A DNA stretch of 21,717 nucleotides, from the NCBI GenBank assembly GCA_903919215.1, contig CAIXHI010000061.1, positions 1-21,717 of the forward strand. Reading direction: 5' to 3'. Origin of the DNA: an uncultured Acidimicrobiaceae bacterium. GTDB lineage: Bacteria > Actinomycetota > Acidimicrobiia > Acidimicrobiales > Ilumatobacteraceae. Below are positions 1-7,388 of this stretch, one piece after another; the first letter of the stretch is position 1, and the number at the start of each line of letters is the position of its first letter. The notes below the pieces were generated by a model, which made no database searches, had not been told where the DNA came from, and saw only the letters and a program-made list of their open reading frames with translations. Made by a program: the position numbers and the translations under genes.

Positions 1-715
1 GCTCATAGCTGCCGCTGTTGGGCACGATGCCTGCACGGTTGAAGCGGAATGTCGAGTTGATGATCAGCAGATTGCCACCCGAGTTGGTGCCCGAGTAGCC
101 GAGGCCGTTGTGCTCGCTGACGGTGTCGGAGAGCACCGCGTTACACGGGTAGCACTCGCCGATGTACACACCCGCGTCGGGGCTGCCGGCAGCGTAGATG
201 TGGTCGAGTTGGCCGTTGACCGAGTCGAACGCATACACGCCGTAATCGCCGGTGCGGTACGCCGTGAGGTACGAACCGCGGTAGCCGTCGACGCCCGTCC
301 AGAAGAACCCGTTCTTGGTGAAGTTCATCGCGGTCATGTTCTCGACCGCGACACCCTTGGCACCGAGGATGCGAATGCCGTTGTCGAGATCGAACTTGCC
401 GTCGAGTACCACCGTGTTGCGATCGAGACCGCGGATGGTGAGCTCATCGGTGGAGACCTGGACGGCCTCGTGGTACGTACCTGGTGCGATGAGGATCAGG
501 TCGCCCGGCTTGGCCGCGTCGACTGCTTCCTGGATGGTGGGATAGTCACCCGGCACCTGCAGCGCTTCCAACCCGGCATCGGTGGTGTCCGGTGCTGGCA
601 AGGAATCGCTGGTCGGCGCACCGGCCGTTGTGGTGGTGGACGAATTGCGGTCTCCGCCGCAGCCCACGATGAACACCGACGCGGCAACGGCCGCGGCAAT
701 GAGTTTCCTACGCAT
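1..715 (-). CDS. Right-handed parallel beta-helix lipoprotein, C-terminus outside the window
   Basis: The gene reads from an ATG at 713-715 toward base 1 and leaves the window, giving 238 visible residues. A GGGGGAG ribosome binding site precedes the ATG. The N-terminus is a lipoprotein signal with lipobox IVGC (Cys19), then a Ser/Thr-rich linker to about residue 47. Residues 55-90 (VPGDYPTIQEAVDAAKPGD, then IAPGTYHEAV) are the classic opening of NosD/pectate-lyase-like beta-helix proteins, and later short strands such as LTIRGLDRNTVVLDG continue the helix rungs. A CYPC motif lies at residues 188-191. It is the second gene of an operon with the cupredoxin at 736-1167, 20 bp downstream of its stop. 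By family it is probably an extracytoplasmic, lipid-anchored helix that binds carbohydrate or assists metal-protein maturation; substrate unknown. The fold call is strong, the function weak. Confidence 0.8.
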   Translation of the reverse strand, partial: MRRKLIAAAVAASVFIVGCGGDRNSSTTTTAGAPTSDSLPAPDTTDAGLEALQVPGDYPTIQEAVDAAKPGDLILIAPGTYHEAVQVSTDELTIRGLDRNTVVLDGKFDLDNGIRILGAKGVAVENMTAMNFTKNGFFWTGVDGYRGSYLTAYRTGDYGVYAFDSVNGQLDHIYAAGSPDAGVYIGECYPCNAVLSDTVSEHNGLGYSGTNSGGNLLIINSTFRFNRAGIVPNSGSYE

Positions 716-735
716 GTTGTTCTCCCCCAAGTAGG

Positions 736-1167
736 TCACGGTGCCGTGACCACGATCGTGCCAAACATACCGGCCTTCGATGTGCCGTGAATGGTGCAGT
801 AGTAAATGTAGGTACCGGGTGTGGTGAACACGTACGAGTACGCGTCCTTCGGCTGGAACGCCGCCTCGAGCACACCCCAACTCGACGCAGTGGGATCATC
901 GGCCGGCACCACGTTGTGCGCATTGCGGCCGTTGTTGTCGAACACGACCTCTGTCCCGGCGACGACGCTCAACGTGCCCGGAATGAAGTTGTTGTCGATC
1001 GCCAGCACGGAGTCGGTCGTGCCGTTCGCGGCGTAGGTAACCACGGGTGGTGCCCCCGCCATCGTGGTCGTCGCGCCCAGCGCATCATCGGGGTCAGGCG
1101 CACATGCGCCCACCACCATCGCCATTAGTGAGAGCGCGAGAATGCTCGCGGCACTATGTCGACGCAC
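736..1167 (-). CDS. Cupredoxin (plastocyanin/azurin-like) blue copper lipoprotein
   Basis: A 143-residue protein from a GTG start at 1165-1167, chosen because GAGGGGG sits five or six bases upstream. The signal peptide ends in lipobox VVGAC (Cys22), so it is probably a lipid-anchored extracytoplasmic protein. The mature domain starts near residue 50, with AIDNNFIPGTLSVVAGTEV typical of cupredoxins. The type-1 copper ligands are all visible: His84 (in NAHNV), Cys124 and His127 (in YYCTIHG) and Met134 (in KAGMFG). It should carry single electrons at the cell surface; the partner is not in the window. The beta-helix lipoprotein follows directly in the same operon, which suggests a joint role. 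Length and ligand spacing are normal for the family. Confidence 0.88.
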   Translation of the reverse strand: MRRHSAASILALSLMAMVVGACAPDPDDALGATTTMAGAPPVVTYAANGTTDSVLAIDNNFIPGTLSVVAGTEVVFDNNGRNAHNVVPADDPTASSWGVLEAAFQPKDAYSYVFTTPGTYIYYCTIHGTSKAGMFGTIVVTAP

Positions 1168-1186
1168 GATTCCCCCTCATCTGCCG

Positions 1187-1192
1187 TAGTGT
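1187..1192 (+). promoter_or_regulatory. Putative -10 box (TAGTGT) of the DedA-like gene
   Basis: TAGTGT ends 8 nt before an in-frame GTG at 1201, like other leaderless-type starts in this window. No -35 box is evident. It supports GTG 1201 over ATG 1156, which would overlap the divergent cupredoxin start. Confidence 0.35.
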
Positions 1193-1200
1193 GCGGTCGC

Positions 1201-1830
1201 GTGACCGCCGCTGAAGATACTGCATCCGCTCCGATTCCACGAAGCGGACCGATTTGGATCGTCGCGTTCGTCGGTCTGGTGGTGTGCACCAACATCGCCA
1301 CCGCTTCGTGGGTAACCATGGACGACGAGCATCCGGCCAGCCTGTTGCTGTTGTCCTCACGCAACCGCTTCCTGGTGGCCACCGTTCCCAGCGGTATCAG
1401 TCCGTTCGAGTGGGCGCTGATCGCCTGTCTGCGTCTGAGCGCTGCGGCGATCGTGTGCCACATGCTCGGACGCGCCTATGGCGATCAAGCCCTGCGTTGG
1501 TTCTGGAAGTTCATGGGCATGCCGCAAGAGCAGGTCAGCAAGTTCGAGAAGGCCGTCGACAACGCCGAGTGGTTCGTCGTGCCGTTCTTCGTGGGCAGCA
1601 ACATCGTGTGGGTGCTCAGCGGGGCGGCGAAGACCACCTGGAGGCGACTGTTGCCACTCGCCGCCGTGGGTATGGCCATGCGACTGACGGTGGTGTGGTG
1701 GCTGTCGAAGGAGTTCGAGTCCGAACTGCGCAGCACGCTCAAGTGGCTCGACAACTACCAGTGGTGGATCCTCATCGGGTCGGTGCTGATCGTGCTCTTG
1801 GTGAACGTGCGCAACTTCCGCGGCCGGTGA
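1201..1830 (+). CDS. DedA/VTT-family-like integral membrane protein
   Basis: A hydrophobic protein of about 209 residues. The open frame begins at ATG 1156, but that overlaps the divergent cupredoxin gene by 12 bp. I prefer GTG 1201, which has a TAGTGT box 8 nt upstream; GTG 1189 is also possible. Hydrophobic segments occur near the N-terminus (IWIVAFVGLVVC), in the middle and at the C-terminus (WWILIGSVLIVLLV). The stretch SSRNRFLV followed by LGRAYGDQALRWF resembles the SPRNR/LGRxYGDxAxRW pattern of actinobacterial VTT (SNARE-associated) proteins. By family it would be an inner-membrane DedA protein, a group tied to lipid-carrier flipping and envelope homeostasis. It lies 23 bp before tpx, but tpx seems to have its own promoter. 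Family call moderate, function inferred. Confidence 0.6.
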   Translation: MTAAEDTASAPIPRSGPIWIVAFVGLVVCTNIATASWVTMDDEHPASLLLLSSRNRFLVATVPSGISPFEWALIACLRLSAAAIVCHMLGRAYGDQALRWFWKFMGMPQEQVSKFEKAVDNAEWFVVPFFVGSNIVWVLSGAAKTTWRRLLPLAAVGMAMRLTVVWWLSKEFESELRSTLKWLDNYQWWILIGSVLIVLLVNVRNFRGR

Positions 1831-1840
1831 CGACGCTCGG

Positions 1841-1846
1841 TAACAT
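1841..1846 (+). promoter_or_regulatory. Putative leaderless promoter -10 box (TAACAT) of tpx
   Basis: TAACAT ends exactly 7 nt before the tpx ATG at 1854, so transcription would start at or next to the A of the ATG. No Shine-Dalgarno is present. No -35 box is evident. Confidence 0.5.
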
Positions 1847-1853
1847 TCCCGGC

Positions 1854-2354
1854 ATGGCAACCACCACCCTCGGGGGCAACCCCGTCAACACCAACGGCGA
1901 TCTCCCGGCAGTCGGCTCACAGGCACCGGACTTCACCCTCACCTCGTCGGCCGATCTCAGCGATGTCACCGCCGCATCCCTGGCCGGTAAGCGCGTTGTG
2001 CTGAACATCTTCCCCAGCATCGACACCCCCACCTGCGCCACCAGTGTGCGCAAGTTCAACGAGCTGGCCTCGTCGCTGGCCAACACCACCGTCGTGTGCG
2101 TGGCCGCCGACCTCCCGTTCGCGATGAAGCGCTTCTGCGGCGCCGAAGGTATCGAGAACGTCGTCACCGCCAGCACCTTCCGCAGCGAGTTCGGCACCGC
2201 CTACGGCGTGAAGATGGTCGATGGTCGTCTGGCCGGTCTGCTGGCTCGCTCGGTCGTCGTGCTCGACGAGACCGGCAAGGTCATCCACAGCCAGCTGGTC
2301 CCCAGCATCGGCGACGAGCCGAACTACGACGCCGCCATCGCCAGCCTCGGCTGA
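1854..2354 (+). CDS. tpx: Thiol peroxidase Tpx (atypical 2-Cys peroxiredoxin)
   Basis: A 166-residue protein matching the full length of the Tpx family. It reduces hydrogen peroxide and alkyl hydroperoxides in the cytoplasm with thioredoxin as donor. The peroxidatic site SIDTPTCATSVRKFN holds Cys61, and the resolving Cys95 is in the typical DLPFAMKRFCGAEG segment. The pair forms the intramolecular disulfide characteristic of Tpx. Conserved RSVVVLDETGK (Arg132) and the C-terminal PNYDAAIASL are also present. ATG 1854 was chosen because it yields the standard N-terminus and sits 7 nt after a TAACAT box; there is no Shine-Dalgarno. It is transcribed toward dapB, with a hairpin between the convergent 3' ends. 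Confidence 0.95.
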   Translation: MATTTLGGNPVNTNGDLPAVGSQAPDFTLTSSADLSDVTAASLAGKRVVLNIFPSIDTPTCATSVRKFNELASSLANTTVVCVAADLPFAMKRFCGAEGIENVVTASTFRSEFGTAYGVKMVDGRLAGLLARSVVVLDETGKVIHSQLVPSIGDEPNYDAAIASLG

Positions 2355-2386
2355 ACTGACTCGTCCCTTTCTCAGCGTTCTTGTCA

Positions 2387-2418
2387 CACTTCGACCTCGG
2401 GAGTCCGAGGTCGGAGTG
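2387..2418. terminator. Convergent hairpin between tpx and dapB (probable bidirectional terminator)
   Basis: Bases 2387-2400 and 2405-2418 form a 14-bp stem with one T-G pair (core CGACCTCGG/CCGAGGTCG) and a GAGT loop. It lies in the 87-bp gap between the two convergent stop codons. No T-tract follows on either strand, so termination would be of the U-less type common in high-GC actinobacteria. Confidence 0.55.
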
Positions 2419-2441
2419 GGGCACAAACGGGATGGAACGAG

Positions 2442-3212
2442 CTAGATGCCCAGGAAGGTGTCGAGGCCCATCGTCAGGCCGGGGTGTTCGGCGATGCGCT
2501 TGCAGGCCAGCACCACGCCGGGCATGTAGCTGGCGCGGTCGTAGCTGTCCTGGCGGATGATGAGGGTCTGACCCTGCGCACCGAGGATGACCTCCTGGTG
2601 CGCCACCATGCCGCGCATGCGCACGCTGTGCACGCGGATGCCGGCGGGGCCTTCGCCACCGCGGGCGCCGGGGTACACCTCGTGCTGTGTCGGGTCCTTC
2701 GCCCACTCGGACGATGCGACCGCCATGCGCTGCGCCGTGGTGACCGCCGTGCCCGAGGGTGCGTCGATCTTCGCGTCGTGGTGCAACTCGATGATCTCGG
2801 CCGTGTCGAAATACGGCGCTGCCAGTTCGGCGAAGCGCATCATCAACACCGCGCTGATCGCGAAGTTGCTGGCGATGAGGCAGTTGCTGCCGCTGAACTC
2901 GGTGCGGAACAGCGCAAGGTCGTCGTCGGTGAAGCCCGTGGTACCGACCACAGCGTGGATGCCGTGCATCGCCAGGAACGGCAGCGTGGTGCGCGCTGCC
3001 GCGGCGACGGTGAAGTCCACGACCACATCGCACGCTGCGTCGACGAGTGCTCGTGGCTCGCCGGCCACGGTGATTCCCTCACGGATCTGACCCGCCGCAA
3101 ACGGGTCGACTGCAGCCACCAGTTGGAGCTCAGGGTCGGCGGCGACCGCCTCGCACACTGCCGTGCCCATCCGGCCACCGGCTCCGACCACACCCACGCG
3201 AACTGCTGTCAT
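2442..3212 (-). CDS. dapB: 4-hydroxy-tetrahydrodipicolinate reductase
   Basis: A 256-residue protein that reduces 4-hydroxy-tetrahydrodipicolinate with NAD(P)H in the lysine and diaminopimelate pathway, which feeds both protein and peptidoglycan synthesis. The dinucleotide-binding loop is GAGGRMG (residues 10-16). The catalytic segment ELHHDAKIDAPSGTA has His144, His145 and Lys148, equivalent to the HHxxKxDAPSGT signature. The C-terminal FLGI ending is typical. The ATG at 3210-3212 gives a canonical MTAVRVGVVGAGG start and is preceded, 7 nt away, by a TAGTTT box with no Shine-Dalgarno. In mycobacteria dapB also lies downstream of pnp and the M16 peptidase; here a small plus-strand gene separates them. 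Confidence 0.96.
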   Translation of the reverse strand: MTAVRVGVVGAGGRMGTAVCEAVAADPELQLVAAVDPFAAGQIREGITVAGEPRALVDAACDVVVDFTVAAAARTTLPFLAMHGIHAVVGTTGFTDDDLALFRTEFSGSNCLIASNFAISAVLMMRFAELAAPYFDTAEIIELHHDAKIDAPSGTAVTTAQRMAVASSEWAKDPTQHEVYPGARGGEGPAGIRVHSVRMRGMVAHQEVILGAQGQTLIIRQDSYDRASYMPGVVLACKRIAEHPGLTMGLDTFLGI

Positions 3213-3219
3213 GCTGACG

Positions 3220-3225
3220 AAACTA
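3220..3225 (-). promoter_or_regulatory. Putative leaderless promoter -10 box (TAGTTT) of dapB
   Basis: On the minus strand TAGTTT is followed by 7 nt and then the dapB ATG, giving a predicted transcript with no 5' leader. The box lies inside the 43-bp region shared with the divergent small gene at 3256. Confidence 0.5.
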
Positions 3226-3242
3226 ACCCGCCGGCCATGGTG

Positions 3243-3248
3243 TAGAAC
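3243..3248 (+). promoter_or_regulatory. Putative weak -10 box (TAGAAC) of the small coiled-protein gene
   Basis: TAGAAC sits exactly 7 nt before ATG 3256. The last base is C instead of the usual T, so the match rests mainly on the spacing. It is 17 bp from the divergent dapB -10 box, so the two polymerase sites would overlap. Confidence 0.3.
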
Positions 3249-3255
3249 AACAGGT

Positions 3256-3552
3256 ATGAGCAGCTTCCTCGACAAAGCAAAAGAGAAGGCCCAGCAACTG
3301 GGAACCGCCGCCAAGGAGAAGGCGGATGAAGTGAAGGACAAGCGCAAGGCCGACGACCTGCTCGACGATCTGGGCCGCATCCTCTACGCACAGCGCACAG
3401 GTCGCCCCGGTGCCGATGACGAGACCAAGATCGCCGACCTCGTCGGGCAGTTGAAGGCATTGGAAGACACCGGCACGCCGATCCTCGGCGAGAAGTCGAC
3501 CGACAGCACGCTGCCGCCTCCGGCGCCGAACTTTCCGGCGCCGAACGCCTGA
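3256..3552 (+). CDS. Small conserved-type hypothetical protein, charged coil with Pro-rich tail
   Basis: A 98-residue soluble protein that I cannot assign to a named family. Residues 5-35 (FLDKAKEKAQQLG, then AAKEKADEVKDKRK) form a highly charged amphipathic helix. Residues 36-70 (DDLLDDLGRILYAQRTGR, then a short helix with IADLVGQLKALE) look like a helical hairpin of a type I believe recurs in small actinobacterial proteins. The tail from about residue 78 is Pro-rich and disordered, ending PAPNFPAPNA, encoded by two exact 13-bp copies at 3519-3531 and 3534-3546. There is no signal peptide or membrane segment. It is divergent from dapB, and its stop codon directly abuts the stop of the convergent M16 peptidase gene. 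Coding status is likely from composition and frame; function is unknown. Confidence 0.75.
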   Translation: MSSFLDKAKEKAQQLGTAAKEKADEVKDKRKADDLLDDLGRILYAQRTGRPGADDETKIADLVGQLKALEDTGTPILGEKSTDSTLPPPAPNFPAPNA

Positions 3553-4779
3553 CTACTCGGTCGGGCCGACCGTCACCACGAGCGGTTCGGTCGTGAGTAC
3601 ATCGCGGATCACGTCGCGCACCGCATCCTGATCGACCGCAGCCCAACGGGCAACCTGCTCGTCAATCGGGCGCACTGCACCGGTGGTGATCAACAAACCG
3701 CCAGCACGCGCCATACGCGCGCCCGTGTCCTCCAGCCCGAGTTCGAACGAACCGGTGAGATAGCCGCGAGCAATGTCGAGTTCCTCGTCGGTGATGCCCT
3801 CGGCGACCAGTTTGTCGAGTTCGCCGCGCAGCAGTGACTGCACCTCATCGGCGTGCTCGGGCTGCGTGCCTGCGTACATCTGGAATGCACCAGCATCAGC
3901 GAATGCGGATACTCCGGAGTACACCGCGTAGGCCAGACCGCGCCGCTCTCTGATCTCCTCGAACAGCCGGCTCGACAGTCCACCGCCGAACACATGGGTC
4001 ACCACGTCGAGCGCCTCGCGACGCGGGTCGCGCCGAGCCAACGAACGTGAACCCATGACGATGTGCACCTGCTCGGTGTCGTCGTCGATCGCCTCGCTGG
4101 GCCCGACGAGGGTGGGGGCCACCCGTTCGGGCCGCGTGCCACCGTGACGGACCCCGGCAAAGGCCAGCTCGATACCCGCCAGCATCTCATCGTGCTCGAG
4201 CGGACCCGCCGCAGCGACCACCATGCCATCGGCGCGGTAGTAACGCTCGAAGAACTCACGCACGTCATCCGGGGTGATCGCCTGCACATGCTCGCGATCG
4301 CCCGCCGGATCGCGGCCGAGCGAGTGCCCGGAGAACAGCGCAGCAGCAAAGCGGCGGTGGGCGATGTCGTCCGGGGACTCGTCGTCCATCGCCAGTTCTT
4401 CGAGGATGACTGCCCGCTCGGAATGCACGTCGTCATCGCGTAGCGCTGGTCGGCACAACACATCGCCGAGCAACTCGATGCAGAACGGGGCGTGCCGTGC
4501 CGGCAGGCGGCAGTAATACGCCGTGTATTCCTTGGTGGTGAAGGCGTTGAAGTCGCCGCCGAGGCGATCGACACCACGCGCCAACTCCTGCGCCGAGCGT
4601 GTGTCGGTGCCCTTGAACAACAGATGTTCGAGGAAGTGACTCACGCCGCTGAGGCGATCGGACTCGTCACGCGAGCCCACACCAACCCAGACACCGGTGG
4701 CCACCGACAGCGCGCCAGGCACGCGTTCGGTGGCCACCGTGAGGCCGGAGTCCAGTTGTGTGATCCGGAGGTCGGTCAC
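3553..4779 (-). CDS. M16-family zinc metallopeptidase (PepR/mitochondrial processing peptidase-like)
   Basis: A 408-residue peptidase. The inverted zinc motif HFLEH gives His48, Glu51 and His52, and the third ligand is a Glu about 75 residues on, in ERAVILEEL (near 127-128). The C-terminal half (residues 210-400) is the second, non-catalytic M16 domain and carries the GGGLSSRLFEEIRERRGLAY segment typical of the family. The start is GTG 4777-4779, three bases after the pnp stop, so it is surely co-transcribed and probably translationally coupled. The pnp-M16-dapB order matches mycobacteria, where the protein is named PepR. It is expected to be cytoplasmic, as no signal peptide is visible. Natural substrates are not known. 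Confidence 0.92.
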   Translation of the reverse strand: MTDLRITQLDSGLTVATERVPGALSVATGVWVGVGSRDESDRLSGVSHFLEHLLFKGTDTRSAQELARGVDRLGGDFNAFTTKEYTAYYCRLPARHAPFCIELLGDVLCRPALRDDDVHSERAVILEELAMDDESPDDIAHRRFAAALFSGHSLGRDPAGDREHVQAITPDDVREFFERYYRADGMVVAAAGPLEHDEMLAGIELAFAGVRHGGTRPERVAPTLVGPSEAIDDDTEQVHIVMGSRSLARRDPRREALDVVTHVFGGGLSSRLFEEIRERRGLAYAVYSGVSAFADAGAFQMYAGTQPEHADEVQSLLRGELDKLVAEGITDEELDIARGYLTGSFELGLEDTGARMARAGGLLITTGAVRPIDEQVARWAAVDQDAVRDVIRDVLTTEPLVVTVGPTE

Positions 4780-4782
4780 GAG

Positions 4783-7275
4783 TCAGCGGTGACGACGACG
4801 GCCGCCGCGGTCGCCACGATCGCCGCCACCGGCGTTGCCGCCGGCTTCGCCACCGGGGCCCAGGTCGCCCAGTTCGCCGGCAAGCTCGGCGTCGAACGCA
4901 TCGTCGAACGACACGGCAACGGCGCCATCCACCGGCGCGGCCGGGGCCGCAGCCGGGGCTGCCGAACGCTCGGGACGGTCGCTGCGCTCGCGGCGCGGGC
5001 CACGATCGCGGTCGCCGCTGTTGCTGCGCTCACTGCGCTCACTGCGCTCGCTGCCGCCGCCACTGCTGCCTGCACCTTCCGGAATCACGGGATCCCACGA
5101 GTCGGCGGGGGTCAGGCTGACCTTGCCCTTCTCGTCGATCTCCTCGACGATGACCTCGATCTCCTGGCCGAGCGTCAGCACATCTTCCACGTTGTTGATG
5201 CGCTTGCCCTTGCCGAGCTTGCTGATGTGCACCAGACCGTCGCGGCCCGGAAGGATGTTGACGAAGGCACCGAACTTGGTCATGTTGACGACGCGGCCCG
5301 GGTAGACCTTGCCGACTTCAGCCATCGGCGGGGAGACGATCGCCTGGATGCGGGCTTTGGCCTCTTCCATGCGCCACGCCTCGACGGCGCCGATGGTGAC
5401 GATGCCCTGGGCGCCGTCGTCGTCGACGGCGATGTCGGCGCCGGTCTCCTGCTGGATGGTGTTGATGACCTTGCCCTTCGGCCCGATGACCTCACCGATC
5501 TTGTCCATCGGGATGAAGATCGTGGTGATCTTCGGTGCCGTTGCGGCAACCTCGGCACGGGGAGCGGCGAGACATGCATTCATGTTCTCGAGGATCGCCG
5601 TACGGGCTTCCTTGGCCTGATCCAGAGCGGCGGCCAGGACGTCGGCGGGGATGCCGTCGATCTTGGTGTCGAGCTGCAGGGCGGTGATCGCATCGGACGG
5701 ACCGGCGACCTTGAAGTCCATGTCGCCGAAGGCATCCTCGGCGCCGAGGATGTCGGTGAGCGTGGTGTACTTCCCCTCGGCAAAGACCAGACCCATGGCG
5801 ATACCGGCCACGGCAGCCTTCACCGGCACGCCGGCGTCCATCAGGGCCAGCGAACCCGAGCAGACCGAGGCCATCGAGGTGCTGCCGTTGGAGGCGAGCA
5901 CTTCGGCGACGAGGCGCAGGGTGTAGTTGAACTCGTCGAGACCCGGCAGCACCGGCAACAGCGCACGGGCGGCGAGCGCACCGTGGCCGATCTCGCGGCG
6001 CTTGGGCGAACCCACGCGACCCGTCTCACCGTTGGCCCACGGGGCCATGTTGTAGTGGAACAGGAAGTACTTGTGCGTCTCCGGGCCGAGCGTGTCGAGC
6101 AACTGGTTCATGCGCGGCATGGCCATGGTGACGACGTTCATCACCTGGGTCTCGCCACGCTGGAACAGGCCGGTGCCGTGAGCGGTGGGCAGTGTGCCCA
6201 CTTCGCTGGACAGCGGACGCAGATCGCGGGGACCGCGACCGTCGATGCGCAGGCCCTCGTCGACGATGCGCTTGCGCACCAGCTTCTTGGTGAGGCTGCG
6301 CACAGCCTCCTTCACAGCCTTCTCGCTGCCGGCGAAGGCAGCGCCCTCGCCACACAGCTGGGCGATCGCGTTCGCCGACGCAGCGTCGGTGGCGGCGTTG
6401 CGCTCGGCCTTCCCGGCGATGGCGACAGCGGCCTTGATGGCCGGGGTGCAGATGCCCTCGACCGCGGCGAACACCTCGGGGCTGTAATCGGCGGTGACGC
6501 TGTAGGGCATCGGCACGATCGGGCCCTTGGTGGCGATGACGCTGGCGACGAGCTGGCGCTGCAGGGCGATGCTGTCCTTGATGTACTGCTTGCTGGCATC
6601 GAGGCCACGGGCCAGGGCGGCCTCGTCGACCTTCGGGGCGCCATCGGCGTAGTACTTGAAGCTGTTGGCGGTACCGCCGGCCTCAACCATCATGATCGCG
6701 ACGTCACCGTTGTCCAGCTGACGGCCGGCGACGACGAGCTCGAAGGTGCTCTCGGCACCCTCTTCGTAGGTGGGGTGCGGGATCCACTCGCCGGCCTGGG
6801 TGTGGGCGACGCGGACGGCGCCGATCGGGCCGTCGAAGGGGATACCGCTGATCATCAACGAGGCGCTGGCGGCATTGATCGACAGCACGTCGTGCGGGTT
6901 GGCCATGTCGGCGCCGAGGATCGTGAGCACGACCTGGGTCTCGTTGCGGAAACCATCAGGAAATGCGGGGCGAAGGGGCCGGTCGGTGAGCCGGCAGGTG
7001 AGGATCGCGTCCTCGGTGGGGCGGCCTTCACGACGGAAGAACGAACCCGGGATCTTGCCGGCCGCATAGGCCCGCTCTTCCACGTCGATCGTGAGGGGGA
7101 AGAACTCCATCCCCGGCTTCACGTCCTTGGCGGCGTTGGCCGTGGCCAGCACTGTGGTGCCGCCCAGGGTGGCAACGACGGCACCCATGCTCTGCTGAGC
7201 AAGCTTGCCGGTCTCGAACGACAGGGCTTTGTCCGTGCCAGTGATGGCGCCGGACACTCGAATGGCTTCTGCCAT
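4783..7275 (-). CDS. pnp: Polyribonucleotide nucleotidyltransferase (PNPase)
   Basis: An 830-residue phosphorolytic 3'-5' exoribonuclease, also known in actinobacteria for guanosine pentaphosphate metabolism. Domain order is RNase PH 1 (about residues 10-150), a helical linker, RNase PH 2 (about 335-560, with the catalytic GDMDFKVAG near 515), KH (IGPKGKVINTIQQETGAD, near 595) and S1 (GKVYPGRVVNMTKFGAFV, about 650-720). The tail after 725 is disordered and rich in Ser, Arg, Glu and Gly; it includes SER repeats from 9-bp DNA repeats near 5029-5055 and ends GDRGGRRRHR. The ATG at 7273-7275 is chosen for its GAAAGGAG ribosome binding site and canonical MAEAIRVSG start. A structured 332-bp region separates it from rpsO, and the M16 peptidase follows three bases after its stop. 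Confidence 0.97.
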   Translation of the reverse strand: MAEAIRVSGAITGTDKALSFETGKLAQQSMGAVVATLGGTTVLATANAAKDVKPGMEFFPLTIDVEERAYAAGKIPGSFFRREGRPTEDAILTCRLTDRPLRPAFPDGFRNETQVVLTILGADMANPHDVLSINAASASLMISGIPFDGPIGAVRVAHTQAGEWIPHPTYEEGAESTFELVVAGRQLDNGDVAIMMVEAGGTANSFKYYADGAPKVDEAALARGLDASKQYIKDSIALQRQLVASVIATKGPIVPMPYSVTADYSPEVFAAVEGICTPAIKAAVAIAGKAERNAATDAASANAIAQLCGEGAAFAGSEKAVKEAVRSLTKKLVRKRIVDEGLRIDGRGPRDLRPLSSEVGTLPTAHGTGLFQRGETQVMNVVTMAMPRMNQLLDTLGPETHKYFLFHYNMAPWANGETGRVGSPKRREIGHGALAARALLPVLPGLDEFNYTLRLVAEVLASNGSTSMASVCSGSLALMDAGVPVKAAVAGIAMGLVFAEGKYTTLTDILGAEDAFGDMDFKVAGPSDAITALQLDTKIDGIPADVLAAALDQAKEARTAILENMNACLAAPRAEVAATAPKITTIFIPMDKIGEVIGPKGKVINTIQQETGADIAVDDDGAQGIVTIGAVEAWRMEEAKARIQAIVSPPMAEVGKVYPGRVVNMTKFGAFVNILPGRDGLVHISKLGKGKRINNVEDVLTLGQEIEVIVEEIDEKGKVSLTPADSWDPVIPEGAGSSGGGSERSERSERSNSGDRDRGPRRERSDRPERSAAPAAAPAAPVDGAVAVSFDDAFDAELAGELGDLGPGGEAGGNAGGGDRGDRGGRRRHR

Positions 7276-7331
7276 GACGAGCTCCTTTCGACCGCGCGCG
7301 AATCGGCGCACGGTGTTGTGGAGCGGAGGAC

Positions 7332-7388
7332 GGTTCCCAGTCGACAGTGCCGACGCTGCTAACCCACGGGGTGGGGAACCTCGGCACT
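7332..7388 (-). promoter_or_regulatory. Interlocking inverted repeats in the pnp leader (pseudoknot or switch candidate)
   Basis: On the minus strand the order is A (AGTGCCGA, 7388-7381), B (GGTTCCC, 7380-7374), A' (TCGGCACT, 7353-7346) and B' (GGGAACC, 7338-7332). A pairs perfectly with A' over 8 bp, and B with B' over 7 bp. A small CCCAC/GTGGG hairpin lies between B and A'. The A-B-A'-B' order means either an H-type pseudoknot or two mutually exclusive helices. Because A and B touch with no linker, the full pseudoknot is sterically tight, so alternative folds are more likely. Confidence 0.45.

Noticed and set aside
1254..2354. A 366-codon frame that would fuse a new N-terminus onto Tpx
   Set aside because: The part before 1854 is the wrong frame of the DedA-like gene (Arg/His/Gly rich). 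Tpx is complete from ATG 1854.
3558..3572. CGGTCGGGCCGACCG palindrome near the M16 peptidase stop
   Set aside because: It lies within the coding sequence with a one-base centre. It could help terminate the convergent gene, but it is explained by codons and is too short to call.
4492..7362. A 956-codon open frame on the plus strand opposite pnp
   Set aside because: It is the antisense shadow of pnp in high-GC DNA. Its translation is low-diversity (Ala, Gly, His, Asp, Val rich) with no recognisable domain, whereas the minus strand encodes a complete PNPase.
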